This document shows, piece after piece, positions 1-9,047 of a stretch of 60,296 nt of DNA (position 1 is the first letter of the stretch; each line of letters opens with the position of its first letter). The notes beneath the pieces are model-generated. The model was given only the letters and a program-made list of their open reading frames with translations. It was not told the origin of the DNA and ran no database searches. The DNA is from Ruminococcus sp. JC304 (GTDB lineage Bacteria; Bacillota; Clostridia; Lachnospirales; Lachnospiraceae): NCBI GenBank assembly GCA_000285855.2, contig HE978651.1, forward strand, positions 1,343,354-1,403,649, read 5' to 3'. The position numbers and the translations under genes are program-made.

Positions 1-26
1 AATTCTAAGCGGATGCTTTTTTTGTG

Positions 27-935
27 TCAGCTTGTCTTGTAATCCCATTCTTTCTGTGTCTGCTCAATTACATACTTTTTAAATGACTCCACTACCGGTG
101 GGTGATAAACATTTTTTAACATTGCCATATAGAAGTTTCTCTGCCAGCTAGGGGAGACAAGAGGCAGTATTTTAACATTCAATGACTGCAGGATCGGAAT
201 ATTGGGAGCTACACAAATGCCGAAACCATTGGAGACAAAGCCTGCAGCAACTTGGTCTTCGTCAATCTCATAGGCAACATCCGGTGTCTGCCCGATACGT
301 TCAAACAGTCCGTCAATGATATGTCTCAGACCACTTCTCTTCTTAAATATAATCTGTTTATAAGGAATGGTATCTTCCAGCCGTACTTCATCCTTTGCTG
401 CCAGCGGATGATCCAGAGGTACGATCACAACCAACTCCTGCCTGGCGATCGGAATAAACTCAATCAGCGGTTCATTATCAAGTTTGGAACAGAATCCCAG
501 ATCATATTTCTTCTCTTTTAATCCATTCAGAATATCAGATGTTAAAACTTTATCACAATATAAATTAAAATCTATCTTTTTAGTAGGATTTTCCTCCAGA
601 AATCCCCGCATGATCTTAGGAAGGAAATCAATTCCAAGTGTACGCAAAAAGACCACATCAATACATCCTTCGCCTTTGCCGGCCAGTTGGAGGCTGTTTA
701 CCGAAGAATCCAGGCGGTTCAGGATATCCTCTACATCCTTCAGAAAAACCTTTCCGTATTTGGTAAGTGTCACATTTCTTCCGTTTTTCTCAAAGAGCTT
801 TACTCCCAATTCCTCCTCAAGTGTGGAGATGGCATAGCTTAAAGAAGGCTGTGTGATGGCCAGAATATCTGCAGCCTTTGTATAATGTTCAATATGAGCC
901 AAGGTGGAAAAGTACCGTAGATGGTACAGATTCAT
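27..935 (-). CDS. LysR-family transcriptional regulator
   Basis: A 302-residue LysR-type regulator. The N-terminal winged helix-turn-helix lies at about residues 1-60 (MNLYHLRYF start, then AADILAITQPSLSYAI in the recognition region) and is followed by a periplasmic-binding-protein-like effector domain. I place the start at 935 rather than the longer in-frame 992 because GGGGAG lies just upstream of this ATG. It is transcribed divergently from the quinate/shikimate-like operon starting at 1156, the usual arrangement for a LysR protein that controls its neighbour. The inducer is not visible from sequence; a cyclohexane carboxylate such as quinate or shikimate is an inference from context. Confidence 0.93.
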   Translation of the reverse strand: MNLYHLRYFSTLAHIEHYTKAADILAITQPSLSYAISTLEEELGVKLFEKNGRNVTLTKYGKVFLKDVEDILNRLDSSVNSLQLAGKGEGCIDVVFLRTLGIDFLPKIMRGFLEENPTKKIDFNLYCDKVLTSDILNGLKEKKYDLGFCSKLDNEPLIEFIPIARQELVVIVPLDHPLAAKDEVRLEDTIPYKQIIFKKRSGLRHIIDGLFERIGQTPDVAYEIDEDQVAAGFVSNGFGICVAPNIPILQSLNVKILPLVSPSWQRNFYMAMLKNVYHPPVVESFKKYVIEQTQKEWDYKTS

Positions 936-1052
936 AAAAACTCCCCTTTCTTTAGTTAATAGTGCACAAATAATCCGCGCTATATTTGTCATATAAGTGT
1001 ATTATATCATAATATATTGAAAAAATCTATGGATTCTCATGGTAGAACTAAT

Positions 1053-1081
1053 TTGTTTTATATTTAACAAAGATATATAAT
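1053..1081 (+). promoter_or_regulatory. sigma-A-type promoter for the shikimate/quinate-like operon
   Basis: TTGTTT (1053-1058) and TATAAT (1076-1081) are separated by 17 bp, about 75 bp upstream of the ATG at 1156. The AT-rich 936-1155 gap between the divergent LysR gene and this operon would also hold the LysR operator. I could not single out one T-N11-A box with confidence. Confidence 0.6.
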
Positions 1082-1155
1082 GTTTATATAAAAAAGATAC
1101 AAAATAATTCCGGAATAAATAAAAAAATTATGCGATTTTATGAGGAGGACATAAG

Positions 1156-1998
1156 ATGTCAAAAGAATTTCCAATTACTATCAGTTCCTGGACACTGGGA
1201 GATCAGTGCAAATTTGAAGACAGGGTGATCGCTGCAAAGAATGCAGGATACGAAGGAATCGGCCTTCGTGCAGAAACTTATGTAGATGCGCTGAATGAGG
1301 GACTTTTTGACAAAGACATTCTTGCTATTCTGGACAAACATGGTATGAAAGTAACAGAGGTTGAGTACATCGTACAGTGGGCAGAAGAGCATAGATCTTA
1401 CGAGCAGAAATACAAAGAACAGCTCTGCTTCCATATGTGTGAATTATTTGACGTAAAACAGATCAACTGCGGTCTGATGGAAAACTACTCCATAGAATAT
1501 ACTGCGCAGAAATTAAGAGAATTATGCCAGAGAGCAGGAAAATACATCATCGGTGTTGAGCCAATGCCATACAGCGGAATCCCGGATATGAAAAAAGGCT
1601 GGGCAGTTGTAAAGGCAGCTGACTGTGAGAATGCAAAACTGATCATGGATACATGGCACTGGGTAAGAGCAAATCAGCCGGTTGACCTTTCTGTGATCGA
1701 AGATATTCCTGCAGACAAGATCGTATCCATCCAGATCAACGATGTATGGGAAAGACCATATGCAACAACAATCTTAAGAGACGAATCCATGCATGACCGT
1801 CTTGCTCCCGGAACAGGAATCGGATGTACAGCAGCTTTCGTTAAGATGGTAAAAGAAAAAGGAATCAAACCAAACGCAATCGGCGTAGAAGTCATCAGCG
1901 ATGCAATCCTTGCAAAAGGACTTGAATATGCTGCAAACCATACATATGAGAACACAAAGAAAGTACTTGAAGAGGCATGGCCGGAAGTACTTCAGTAA
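1156..1998 (+). CDS. sugar phosphate isomerase/epimerase-like TIM-barrel enzyme
   Basis: A 280-residue protein of the xylose-isomerase-like TIM-barrel superfamily. Likely metal ligands are the Glu in IGVEPMPY, the Asp and His in LIMDTWHW, the region QINDVW, and the Glu in GVEVISD near the C terminus. The ribosome site is GAGGAGG upstream of the ATG. It is first in an operon with an OYE reductase, a shikimate-dehydrogenase homologue and transporters. The same fold and length occur in bacterial 3-dehydroshikimate dehydratases (AsbF/QuiC type) as well as in inosose dehydratases and sugar epimerases. Context favours action on a dehydroquinate/dehydroshikimate-type compound, but the substrate is not proven. 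Confidence 0.85.
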   Translation: MSKEFPITISSWTLGDQCKFEDRVIAAKNAGYEGIGLRAETYVDALNEGLFDKDILAILDKHGMKVTEVEYIVQWAEEHRSYEQKYKEQLCFHMCELFDVKQINCGLMENYSIEYTAQKLRELCQRAGKYIIGVEPMPYSGIPDMKKGWAVVKAADCENAKLIMDTWHWVRANQPVDLSVIEDIPADKIVSIQINDVWERPYATTILRDESMHDRLAPGTGIGCTAAFVKMVKEKGIKPNAIGVEVISDAILAKGLEYAANHTYENTKKVLEEAWPEVLQ

Positions 1999-2018
1999 AA
2001 GAAAAAGGAGAAGGTTAC

Positions 2019-3944
2019 ATGAAATTTAATGCAATGTTTCAGCCGATCGACATCGGGCCAATGACAGTAAAGAACCGCTTCGTGGTTCCGCCAATGGGAA
2101 ATAACTTTGCAAACACAGACGGAACCATGAGTGAGCAGTCCGCAGCCTATTATCGTGAAAGAGCAAAAGGCGGCTTCGGTCTGATCACAATCGAAGCAAC
2201 AGTTGTACATAAAGGCGCAAAGGGCGGTCCCCGCAAGCCATGTCTTTATGATGACTCCACAATTGAAAGCTTCCGCAAGGTAGTAGATGCCTGTCATGCA
2301 GAGGGAGCAAAGGTTTCCGTACAGCTTCAGAATGCAGGTCCTGAAGGAAATGCAAAGAACGCAGGTGCACCGATCGAGGCAGCTACAAGCATTCCCTCAG
2401 ACTGCGGAAGAGATACACCAAAGGAAGTTACAACGGAAGAAGTTTATGAACTGGTAAAAGGCTATGGCCTCGCAGCAAAGAGAGCCATGGAAGCAGGCGT
2501 AGATGCAGTTGAGATCCATATGGCACATGGCTATCTGGTAAGTACCTTCCTTTCTCCAAGAACAAATAAGAGACTGGACGAATTCGGTGGTTCCTTTGAA
2601 AACAGAATGCGTTTCTCCCGTCTGATCATCGAAGAAGTAAAGAAGATGACAGAAGGAAAGATCGCAGTTCTTGCAAGAATCAACAGCTGTGATGAAGTAC
2701 CGGGCGGTCTTGATGTCCATGACAGTGCTGCAATCGCCGCGTATCTGGAAGGATGCGGACTGGATGCCATTCATGTATCCAGAGCTGTTCATATCCGCGA
2801 TGAATTTATGTGGGCACCCACAGTAACACACGGCGGTTTCTCCGCTTCTCAGGTAGAAGAGATCAAACGTGCCGTATCTATTCCGGTGATCACAGTAGGA
2901 CGTTATACAGAACCGCAGTTTGCGGAATTAATGGTAAAAGAAGGACGCTGTGACCTGGTTGCATTCGGACGTCAGAGCCTTGCAGATCCTTATATGCCAT
3001 TAAAAGCACAGGAAGAAAGACTGGAGGATATGATCCCATGTATTGCATGTCTTCAGGGCTGTGTGGCAAACATGTATGCAGGAAACCCTGTATGCTGTCT
3101 TGTAAACCCATTCCTTGGACATGAAGCTGAGGGTATCGCTCCTGCAGAAAAAGCTAAGAAAGTAATGGTAATCGGCGGCGGTGTTGCAGGTCTTTGTGCT
3201 GCATTTATCGCACAGGAAAAAGGTCATCAGGTAACACTTTATGAAGCAAGTGATAAACTTGGCGGAAACATGCGTCTTGCTGCTTATCCTCCGGGAAAAG
3301 GCGACATTACAAACATGATCCGCAGCTATATCGTACGTTGTCAGAAAGCAGGCGTAACAATCAAAATGAATCAGGAAGTAACTCTGGATCTTATCAGGGA
3401 AGAGAAACCAGACAGCGTAATTGTTGCTTCCGGTTCCAGAACCCTGATCCTTCCCATCGAAGGTATCGACAATCCTGCAATTATCCATGGCTCTGATCTC
3501 CTTGACGGCAAGAGAGCAGCAGGAAAGAAAGTCCTGGTTGTAGGCGGTGGAATGGTAGGATGTGAGACAGCAGCATTCCTCGGTGAGCAGAACCATGATG
3601 TAACAGTTATCGAGTTCAGAGACACTGTAGGTGCAGACGTAATCCACGAGCATAGAGTTTACCTGATGAAAGATTTCGAAGATTACAAGATCAAAGAAAT
3701 TACAGGTGCAAAGGTATGCAAATTCTATGAGGACGGCGTAGAGTACGAGACAGCAGACGGACAGAGACATGAATCCAGAGGCTATGATTCTGTGATCCTC
3801 TCTATGGGATTCAGAAACTACAACCCATTCGGTGAAGAAATCAAAGCTATCGTACCGGATACCTATGTGATCGGCGATGCCACCCGCGCAAGAAGAGCAC
3901 TTGATGCTACAAAAGAAGCGTATGAGGTAGCATCTGCATTATAA
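2019..3944 (+). CDS. OYE-family flavo-iron-sulfur reductase (2,4-dienoyl-CoA/enoate reductase type)
   Basis: A 641-residue three-part enzyme. Residues ~1-340 form an FMN TIM barrel (VKNRFVVPPMG; FLSPRTNKRLDEFGGS). A [4Fe-4S] motif follows, CIACLQGC with a later Cys in NPVCCLVNP. The C-terminal half is an FAD/NAD(P) domain with MVIGGGVAGL and VLVVGGGMVG. The start at 2019 is chosen for the AAGGAG upstream; the in-frame GTG-type start at 1977 lies inside the previous gene. The family reduces activated C=C bonds at NADH expense (2-enoate, 2,4-dienoyl-CoA and flavonoid reductases). In this operon it may reduce the cyclohexene ring of a shikimate-type compound. A related gene lies on the other strand at 9972-11972. 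Confidence 0.92.
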   Translation: MKFNAMFQPIDIGPMTVKNRFVVPPMGNNFANTDGTMSEQSAAYYRERAKGGFGLITIEATVVHKGAKGGPRKPCLYDDSTIESFRKVVDACHAEGAKVSVQLQNAGPEGNAKNAGAPIEAATSIPSDCGRDTPKEVTTEEVYELVKGYGLAAKRAMEAGVDAVEIHMAHGYLVSTFLSPRTNKRLDEFGGSFENRMRFSRLIIEEVKKMTEGKIAVLARINSCDEVPGGLDVHDSAAIAAYLEGCGLDAIHVSRAVHIRDEFMWAPTVTHGGFSASQVEEIKRAVSIPVITVGRYTEPQFAELMVKEGRCDLVAFGRQSLADPYMPLKAQEERLEDMIPCIACLQGCVANMYAGNPVCCLVNPFLGHEAEGIAPAEKAKKVMVIGGGVAGLCAAFIAQEKGHQVTLYEASDKLGGNMRLAAYPPGKGDITNMIRSYIVRCQKAGVTIKMNQEVTLDLIREEKPDSVIVASGSRTLILPIEGIDNPAIIHGSDLLDGKRAAGKKVLVVGGGMVGCETAAFLGEQNHDVTVIEFRDTVGADVIHEHRVYLMKDFEDYKIKEITGAKVCKFYEDGVEYETADGQRHESRGYDSVILSMGFRNYNPFGEEIKAIVPDTYVIGDATRARRALDATKEAYEVASAL

Positions 3945-3978
3945 TTACAAGAAAAATATTTCAGGAGGCAAACAGGAA

Positions 3979-4863
3979 ATGGAACAGAGAATCAAAGGAA
4001 CAACAGGATTAATGGCACTTATCGGAAGCCCGGTAGGACACTCAGGATCACCGGCAATGTATAACTTCAGCTTCCGTTATCACAACCTTGACTATGCTTA
4101 CATGGCATTTGACATCAAGGAAGACCAGGTTCCGGCTGCTCTGGATGCAATCCGTCTTTTCAAAATGAGAGGCGCAAACGTAACAATGCCATGCAAGAAC
4201 GAAGTTGCAAAACACATGGATGAACTTTCACCTGCAGCAAGAATCATCGGTGCAGTTAACACGATCGTTAATGAAGACGGCAAATTAGTAGGACATATCA
4301 CAGACGGTATCGGATTTGTCCGCAACTTAAAAGAACACGGCGTTGATGTAAAAGGCAAAAAAATGGTAGTTCTCGGTGCAGGCGGTGCTGCAACAGCAAT
4401 TCAGGTACAGTGTGCATTAGACGGTGCAGAATCCATTTCTATCTTTAATCCGAAAGACCCATTCTTTGCACGTGCAGAGTCTACAGCAGAGAAACTGAGA
4501 AAAGAAACACCGGATTGTAAAGTTTCTGTATTTGATCTTGCAGATGAGGCAAAACTGAAAGAAGAGGTTGCAAACGCAGATATTCTCGTAAACGCAACAC
4601 TTGCAGGAATGAAACCTCATGAAGAACTCACTCTGATCAAAGATAAAACCATGTTCCGCCCTGACCTTGTAGTTGCAGACGTTGTCTACAATCCTGCAGA
4701 AACAAGAATGGTAAAAGAAGCCAAAGAAGCAGGCTGCAAGCTTGCAATCGGCGGAAAAGGAATGCTGTTATGGCAGGGAGCTGCAGCTTACAAGCTCTAC
4801 ACAGGACTGGAAATGCCAACAGCTGAATACCAGAAATTCCAGGAAGAAAACGAAAACAGGTAA
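3979..4863 (+). CDS. shikimate/quinate dehydrogenase family protein
   Basis: A 294-residue AroE/YdiB-like NAD(P)-dependent dehydrogenase. The N-terminal substrate domain has the SxS-type motif GSPVGHSGSP and GANVTMPCK, whose Lys73 is the expected catalytic lysine. Asp109 in ITDGIGF is the partner acid. The Rossmann motif is VLGAGGAATA at 131-140. RBS AGGAGG precedes the ATG. Its place in an inducible-looking operon with transporters, and the existence of a second paralogue at 9048, argue for a catabolic quinate/shikimate dehydrogenase rather than the biosynthetic AroE, although a biosynthetic role is not excluded. Confidence 0.92.
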   Translation: MEQRIKGTTGLMALIGSPVGHSGSPAMYNFSFRYHNLDYAYMAFDIKEDQVPAALDAIRLFKMRGANVTMPCKNEVAKHMDELSPAARIIGAVNTIVNEDGKLVGHITDGIGFVRNLKEHGVDVKGKKMVVLGAGGAATAIQVQCALDGAESISIFNPKDPFFARAESTAEKLRKETPDCKVSVFDLADEAKLKEEVANADILVNATLAGMKPHEELTLIKDKTMFRPDLVVADVVYNPAETRMVKEAKEAGCKLAIGGKGMLLWQGAAAYKLYTGLEMPTAEYQKFQEENENR

Positions 4864-4890
4864 TAACAAATAATAACCTAGGAGACCAAA

Positions 4891-6090
4891 ATGAAACAGA
4901 AAACAAACAAAATGCTCATTTTCACCTCCCTTGCAGCATATTTCACTTATTTCATCCATGGAATCGGTGCTTCTATCCTGGGACAGTACAAACCGGAGTT
5001 TGCAGCTGCCTGGGGTGCGAAGCCCCTGGCTGATGGCACACTGGATGTAAGTATGGTAGTATCTGTAATTGCAGCACTTGGACTGGGACGTCTGATTTCC
5101 CTTCCCTTCTCCGGCCCTCTGTCTGACAAATATGGAAGAAAACTGAGCGGAATTATCGGTGTGCTCTGCTATGTGGCATACTTCTTTGGAATGGCCAATT
5201 CCACATCCATGGCAATGGGATATGCCTTTGCAGTGATCGGCGGAATCGCAAACTCTTTCCTCGATACCTGCGTAAGCCCTACCTGTATGGAAATCTATGT
5301 AAACAACCCGTCAGTAGCCAATCTGTTTACAAAATTTTCTATCTGCCTGAGCCAGTTCCTGCTTCCGTTCCTGATCGGAATCGTAGCATCTGCAAATATG
5401 TCATATAAGACAATCTTTATCGTAGCAGGTATTGCAATCCTCATTGACGGAATCCTGATCCTGATCCTTCCTTTCCCTGCGAGAGAGAAGAAAGTACAGG
5501 ATAAAGCTGACAAGAAGAAATCCGGACACAAGATTTCCCCTGCAGCGATTGCTGCAATCCTGATCGGATTCACCAGCTCCTCCACCTTTATGTTATGGCT
5601 GAACTGTAACCAGGAACTTGCCCGTTCCTACGGTATGGCAGACCCTTCAAAGATCCAGTCTCTGTATGCCCTGGGAACTGCAATTGCCATCCTTGCAACA
5701 GCAGCATTTATCAAAAAAGGCCTGAAAGAGATTAACGTCCTGATCCTCTATCCGTTAATCTCCACAATTATGCTGGCTCTCTGCTACTTTATCCAGGCTC
5801 CGTTTATCTGTCTGGTAGGTGGTTTCGTAATCGGATATGCAGGTGCAGGCGGTGTTCTCCAGCTGGCAGTTTCCACCACAGCAGAGTTCTTTCCTGAGAA
5901 TAAGGGAACAGCAACTTCTCTGGTAATGATCGCATCCAGTATTGCGAACTATACGATCTTAAGTCTGGCAGGATACATTACCAAAGTTGGCGGAAGCGGT
6001 GCTCCGAGAATGATTCTTCTTCTGAATATGGCAGTGACCATCGTTGGTATTCTGCTCGCTCTCTTTGTAAAGAAGAACAGAAATAAGTAA
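4891..6090 (+). CDS. MFS transporter, likely for a shikimate/quinate-type compound
   Basis: A 399-residue membrane protein with about 12 hydrophobic segments and a central charged cytoplasmic loop around residues 200-215 (KKVQDKADKKKSG). The conserved MFS loop 2-3 motif is recognisable as GPLSDKYGRKLSG. RBS AGGAG sits upstream of the ATG, 27 bp after the dehydrogenase gene, so the two are probably co-transcribed. The substrate is inferred only from context: uptake of quinate, shikimate or a related plant acid. Confidence 0.88.
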   Translation: MKQKTNKMLIFTSLAAYFTYFIHGIGASILGQYKPEFAAAWGAKPLADGTLDVSMVVSVIAALGLGRLISLPFSGPLSDKYGRKLSGIIGVLCYVAYFFGMANSTSMAMGYAFAVIGGIANSFLDTCVSPTCMEIYVNNPSVANLFTKFSICLSQFLLPFLIGIVASANMSYKTIFIVAGIAILIDGILILILPFPAREKKVQDKADKKKSGHKISPAAIAAILIGFTSSSTFMLWLNCNQELARSYGMADPSKIQSLYALGTAIAILATAAFIKKGLKEINVLILYPLISTIMLALCYFIQAPFICLVGGFVIGYAGAGGVLQLAVSTTAEFFPENKGTATSLVMIASSIANYTILSLAGYITKVGGSGAPRMILLLNMAVTIVGILLALFVKKNRNK

Positions 6091-6322
6091 GCCGGTAAGC
6101 TATAGAAATAAACAAGCTATAGAAATAAATAAGATACAGAAATCCTGTGATATTGAAATCCAATCTAACTGAAGATTCGTTTGGACGTTATAAGTTTCAA
6201 ATTTTTTCCGGTTGGATTGGATTTTATTAAACCCTGGATTGTCTAAAAATTAACGAAAAAGATAGAATATATAAGATAAAACATAGAAGTAATCTAACAA
6301 TTCATTGAAAAGGAGAATTTGT
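6091..6322 (+). repeat. intergenic inverted repeat and short tandem repeats
   Basis: After the MFS stop, AGCTATAGAAATAAA-type units repeat in tandem (6107-6145). A 10-bp perfect inverted repeat AAATCCAATC (6156-6165) / GATTGGATTT (6215-6224) follows, with an AT-rich interior. The latter could form a long-looped hairpin that weakens read-through to the permease gene. No clear promoter or ORF is seen. Confidence 0.5.
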
Positions 6323-7711
6323 ATGGCACATACAAGAACACAAAGAAGAGAAAATGAACTGCCCTACATCCCCTTTGGACCATTTCAGATCAGACTTCCA
6401 TTCATACACTACAAGATAGAATCTGTTGAGTTCATTCAGGGTCTGATCCTGGGCGTTACTGCGCTGGCAGCTGTTCCCTATCTGGAGCAGTATCTGGGGC
6501 TTCCTTATGAGCTGGCATGGAGCTGTGTAATTATTGAGACATTTCTTTATTTGCTGCACAGTCTGCTGGGTGATCCGGTTGTACCGGGATGGATCACACC
6601 CACACTGCCTCTGACCATTGTATTTCTGGAAGGCTTTCCTATGGGAGAAGAGAGAATCCAGGCAATGATCGCGTTGCAGATGCTGGTAGGTCTGGTATTT
6701 ATTTTTATGGGTGTGACCAGACTGGCAGATAAATTTGTGCATGCAGTCCCCAATTCTGTCAAAGGCGGAATCCTTCTTGCAGCACCTGTTACAGTTATGG
6801 CAGGACAGTTGGGAGAGAATGGAAATATGCACAAATATCCCCTGGCTATTGTTGCAGGCGTAGGCCTTCTGATCCTGATCAGCTTCTCTGACAAATATCA
6901 GGAGAAGAGAAAAAACAATAAGTTTCTTGATCTGGTTGCAAGATACGGAAATCTCTTCCCATATCTTATTGCAATGGTAGTAGGACTTCTGGTTGGCGAA
7001 CTGGATGCTCCGGGACTGGAGATCGGTACCTTTATCAAGATTCCTCAGTTTAAAGATATTATCGATCAGGTAAGTATCTTTGGCGTAGGGATTCCTCCTG
7101 CATCTATGTTTATCAAAGCACTGCCACTGGCACTGGTGTGCTATGTTATTGCATTTGGTGATTTTGTTACTACAGAGACTCTGGTATCAGAGGCACGTCA
7201 GGCAAGAGATGATGAGTATATTGATTTCAATTCCAGCCGTTCCAATCTGGTAAGCGGTCTGAGAAACCTGATCCTGTCCATCATCGCACCATTTCCTCCC
7301 CTTTCCGGTCCGTTATGGGTTGGAATGACTGTATCCGTATCCATGCGTTACAAAGAAGGAAAGAAAGCTATGAAGTCTCTTCTTGGAGGGATGGCTTCTT
7401 TCAGACTGGCCACATTCTTAAGTGTGCTGATCATTCCTGTAGTAAGCTTCTTCCGCCCCATTTTTGGAGTAGGATCTTCCATTACTCTGATGTTTCAGGC
7501 ATTTGTATGTGCGAGAATTGGTATGGATTACTGCAAGAGCGACAGAGACAAGATGATCGCAGGCGTAATGGCAGCAGTCCTTGCAACCCAGGGAACCGCA
7601 TGGGCATCTGCATGGGCACTTGCAGTAGGCTTCGGACTGAATATTTTCCTGTCCAACTGGAATCCCTTTGAGAAAAAAGAACAAGAGAATAATTTAGAAG
7701 AAATGAAATAA
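6323..7711 (+). CDS. NCS2-like (xanthine/uracil family) permease
   Basis: A 462-residue polytopic membrane protein with roughly 12-14 hydrophobic segments, resembling the nucleobase-ascorbate (NCS2)/SulP-like fold. Supporting segments are the early GLILGVTALAAVPYL, the central AFGDFVTTETL (equivalent to the conserved acidic region of TM8) and a later glycine-rich helix. The start at 6323 is chosen because AAGGAG lies 8 bp upstream; the longer in-frame start at 6305 overlaps that site. It may import a co-substrate of the quinate/shikimate-like island. The true substrate is unknown and need not be a nucleobase. Confidence 0.75.
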   Translation: MAHTRTQRRENELPYIPFGPFQIRLPFIHYKIESVEFIQGLILGVTALAAVPYLEQYLGLPYELAWSCVIIETFLYLLHSLLGDPVVPGWITPTLPLTIVFLEGFPMGEERIQAMIALQMLVGLVFIFMGVTRLADKFVHAVPNSVKGGILLAAPVTVMAGQLGENGNMHKYPLAIVAGVGLLILISFSDKYQEKRKNNKFLDLVARYGNLFPYLIAMVVGLLVGELDAPGLEIGTFIKIPQFKDIIDQVSIFGVGIPPASMFIKALPLALVCYVIAFGDFVTTETLVSEARQARDDEYIDFNSSRSNLVSGLRNLILSIIAPFPPLSGPLWVGMTVSVSMRYKEGKKAMKSLLGGMASFRLATFLSVLIIPVVSFFRPIFGVGSSITLMFQAFVCARIGMDYCKSDRDKMIAGVMAAVLATQGTAWASAWALAVGFGLNIFLSNWNPFEKKEQENNLEEMK

Positions 7712-7759
7712 AAAAACAAGAAGAACAGCCGTGGGTCAGGGCTGTTCTTCTTGTTTTTT
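7711..7759 (+). terminator. rho-independent terminator (bidirectional potential)
   Basis: A nearly perfect 20-bp stem (7711-7730 with 7740-7759, core AAGAAGAACAGCC / GGCTGTTCTTCTT) ends in a T-run. It closes the plus-strand operon and, because A- and T-runs flank both sides, could also stop transcription arriving from the minus strand. Confidence 0.9.
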
Positions 7760-7805
7760 AAGGAGTCAAAACTATTTGAATTCAAATCAATCTTCTGTTG
7801 CCGGA

Positions 7806-7857
7806 GATGAGTGATATCAGACGACTATAGGCAAGAATAACATCTGATATCACATCA
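7806..7857. repeat. palindromic hairpin between convergent genes
   Basis: GTGATATCAGA (7811-7821) pairs perfectly with TCTGATATCAC (7843-7853), extended by ATGA/TCAT outside. It lies between the plus-strand terminator and the 3' end of the minus-strand dehydroquinase gene. It may be an extra terminator or a small intergenic repeat. Confidence 0.6.
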
Positions 7858-7869
7858 TTCATCAACAGG

Positions 7870-8631
7870 TCACAGACTGCTGTGAATAATATCCAGCACC
7901 TGCTTTAATTCATTCACACCGATCTGTCCCGGTGCGGAAGCTTTGGAAGCAGCGCCGAAGGTGAGAGCGGAGCCAAATGTCTCACCTGTCAGGCGGCTGA
8001 CAACGCCTGTTCCTGCCATGGACATGGTAATGATCGGGCGGTCTGCATATTTCTCAGACATTTCCAGAGTAGCAGACAGCAGTGTGATAACATCCTGCTT
8101 ACAGGTAGGCATTACTGCAATCTTAGGAATATCAGCACCCATCTTCTGCATCATGCAGAGACGTCTGATAATCTCTTCCTTCTCCGGAGTCTTAAAGAAA
8201 TCATGGTTGGAAGCAATTACCTTCACACCTGCCTTATGAGCAGTGTCAATGATCGTTTTTACAACATCATCGCCTGTAAATGCTTCTACATCAATTAAAT
8301 CTACATAACCACTCTGTGCAGCTGCAATATTTAAAGCAGCATAATCACTTACAGAGATCTCCTTCTCCCCGCCCTCTTTGGAAGTACGGAATGTAAGGAG
8401 AACAGGAATGTCTTTTAAAACTTCCTGAAGCTCTTTGGCGGTTTCTAATACTTTCTCAGTAGCAAAGACATCATCGAACCAGTCAACGCGCCATTCAACC
8501 ACATCAACCGGAAGAGTGGTGATCTTTTTTGCTTCTTCGAGAATGTCTGTTTTTGTTCTTCCTACGATGGGAACGCAGATCTTAGGTCTGCCTTCACCGA
8601 TCACAGTGTTTTTTACCTGAACTGTGTTCAT
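7870..8631 (-). CDS. aroD: type I 3-dehydroquinate dehydratase
   Basis: A 253-residue type I dehydroquinase, which makes 3-dehydroshikimate from 3-dehydroquinate through a Schiff base. Visible active-site elements are EWRVDWF at 46-52, His143 in ASNHDFF, Lys170 in IPKIAVMP (the Schiff-base lysine) and SRLTGETFGSALTFG near the end. GAGG lies ahead of the ATG. Type I enzymes serve both synthesis and quinate catabolism. Being alone among catabolic-type neighbours, and 416 bp downstream of the paralogous dehydrogenase on the same strand, points to catabolism. Confidence 0.95.
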   Translation of the reverse strand: MNTVQVKNTVIGEGRPKICVPIVGRTKTDILEEAKKITTLPVDVVEWRVDWFDDVFATEKVLETAKELQEVLKDIPVLLTFRTSKEGGEKEISVSDYAALNIAAAQSGYVDLIDVEAFTGDDVVKTIIDTAHKAGVKVIASNHDFFKTPEKEEIIRRLCMMQKMGADIPKIAVMPTCKQDVITLLSATLEMSEKYADRPIITMSMAGTGVVSRLTGETFGSALTFGAASKASAPGQIGVNELKQVLDIIHSSL

Positions 8632-9047
8632 CTGTTTATCCTCATATTTTCTGTTATATTGGAAGTTCTGTGAAATACTGAATCTGATCCGGTCAGGTAA
8701 ATTCTTTGCTTTAACCCAATCAGGTAATCCTCTGGTTTAATTGCAAAAAGCAATAAACAGTAGACAGGGATTTGCTATAATATAAGCCACACTCGCAGTA
8801 TTTTATAGAACTATTATAAGAATAACCGTAACATAAACCTGATCAACAGGCTTTTGATTCTATAACATATACACGCCTGAAAGCAAACTGCAGGATATGC
8901 ACATTCTGCGCGGAGTAAATATATCAGTACATCTCCTGCAGTACGCCGAAAAGCGGTATATATCAAATATTATGTGTGGAAAGATCAGTGAAATGATCTG
9001 TTCTGCATCACAATATGAGATATCATTACTGAAGATACCGTCAGGTA
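8632..9047 (-). other. 416-bp non-coding gap between aroD and the upstream minus-strand genes
   Basis: No convincing gene. It holds several small palindromes: CTGCAGGA/TCCTGCAG at about 8888-8944, AGATCA-GTGAAA-TGATCT near 8981-8999, and GATACC-GTCA-GGTATC just after the 9048 gene's stop, which may act as a weak terminator. A TATAAT-like box occurs on each strand near 8776-8820, so an independent aroD promoter is possible. A 65-codon open frame at 8897-9094 runs into the 3' end of the opposite gene and looks spurious. Confidence 0.5.

Noticed and set aside
3000-3770. 256-codon minus-strand frame inside the OYE reductase gene
   Set aside because: Antisense shadow of a well-supported gene; cysteine-rich nonsense composition and no ribosome site.
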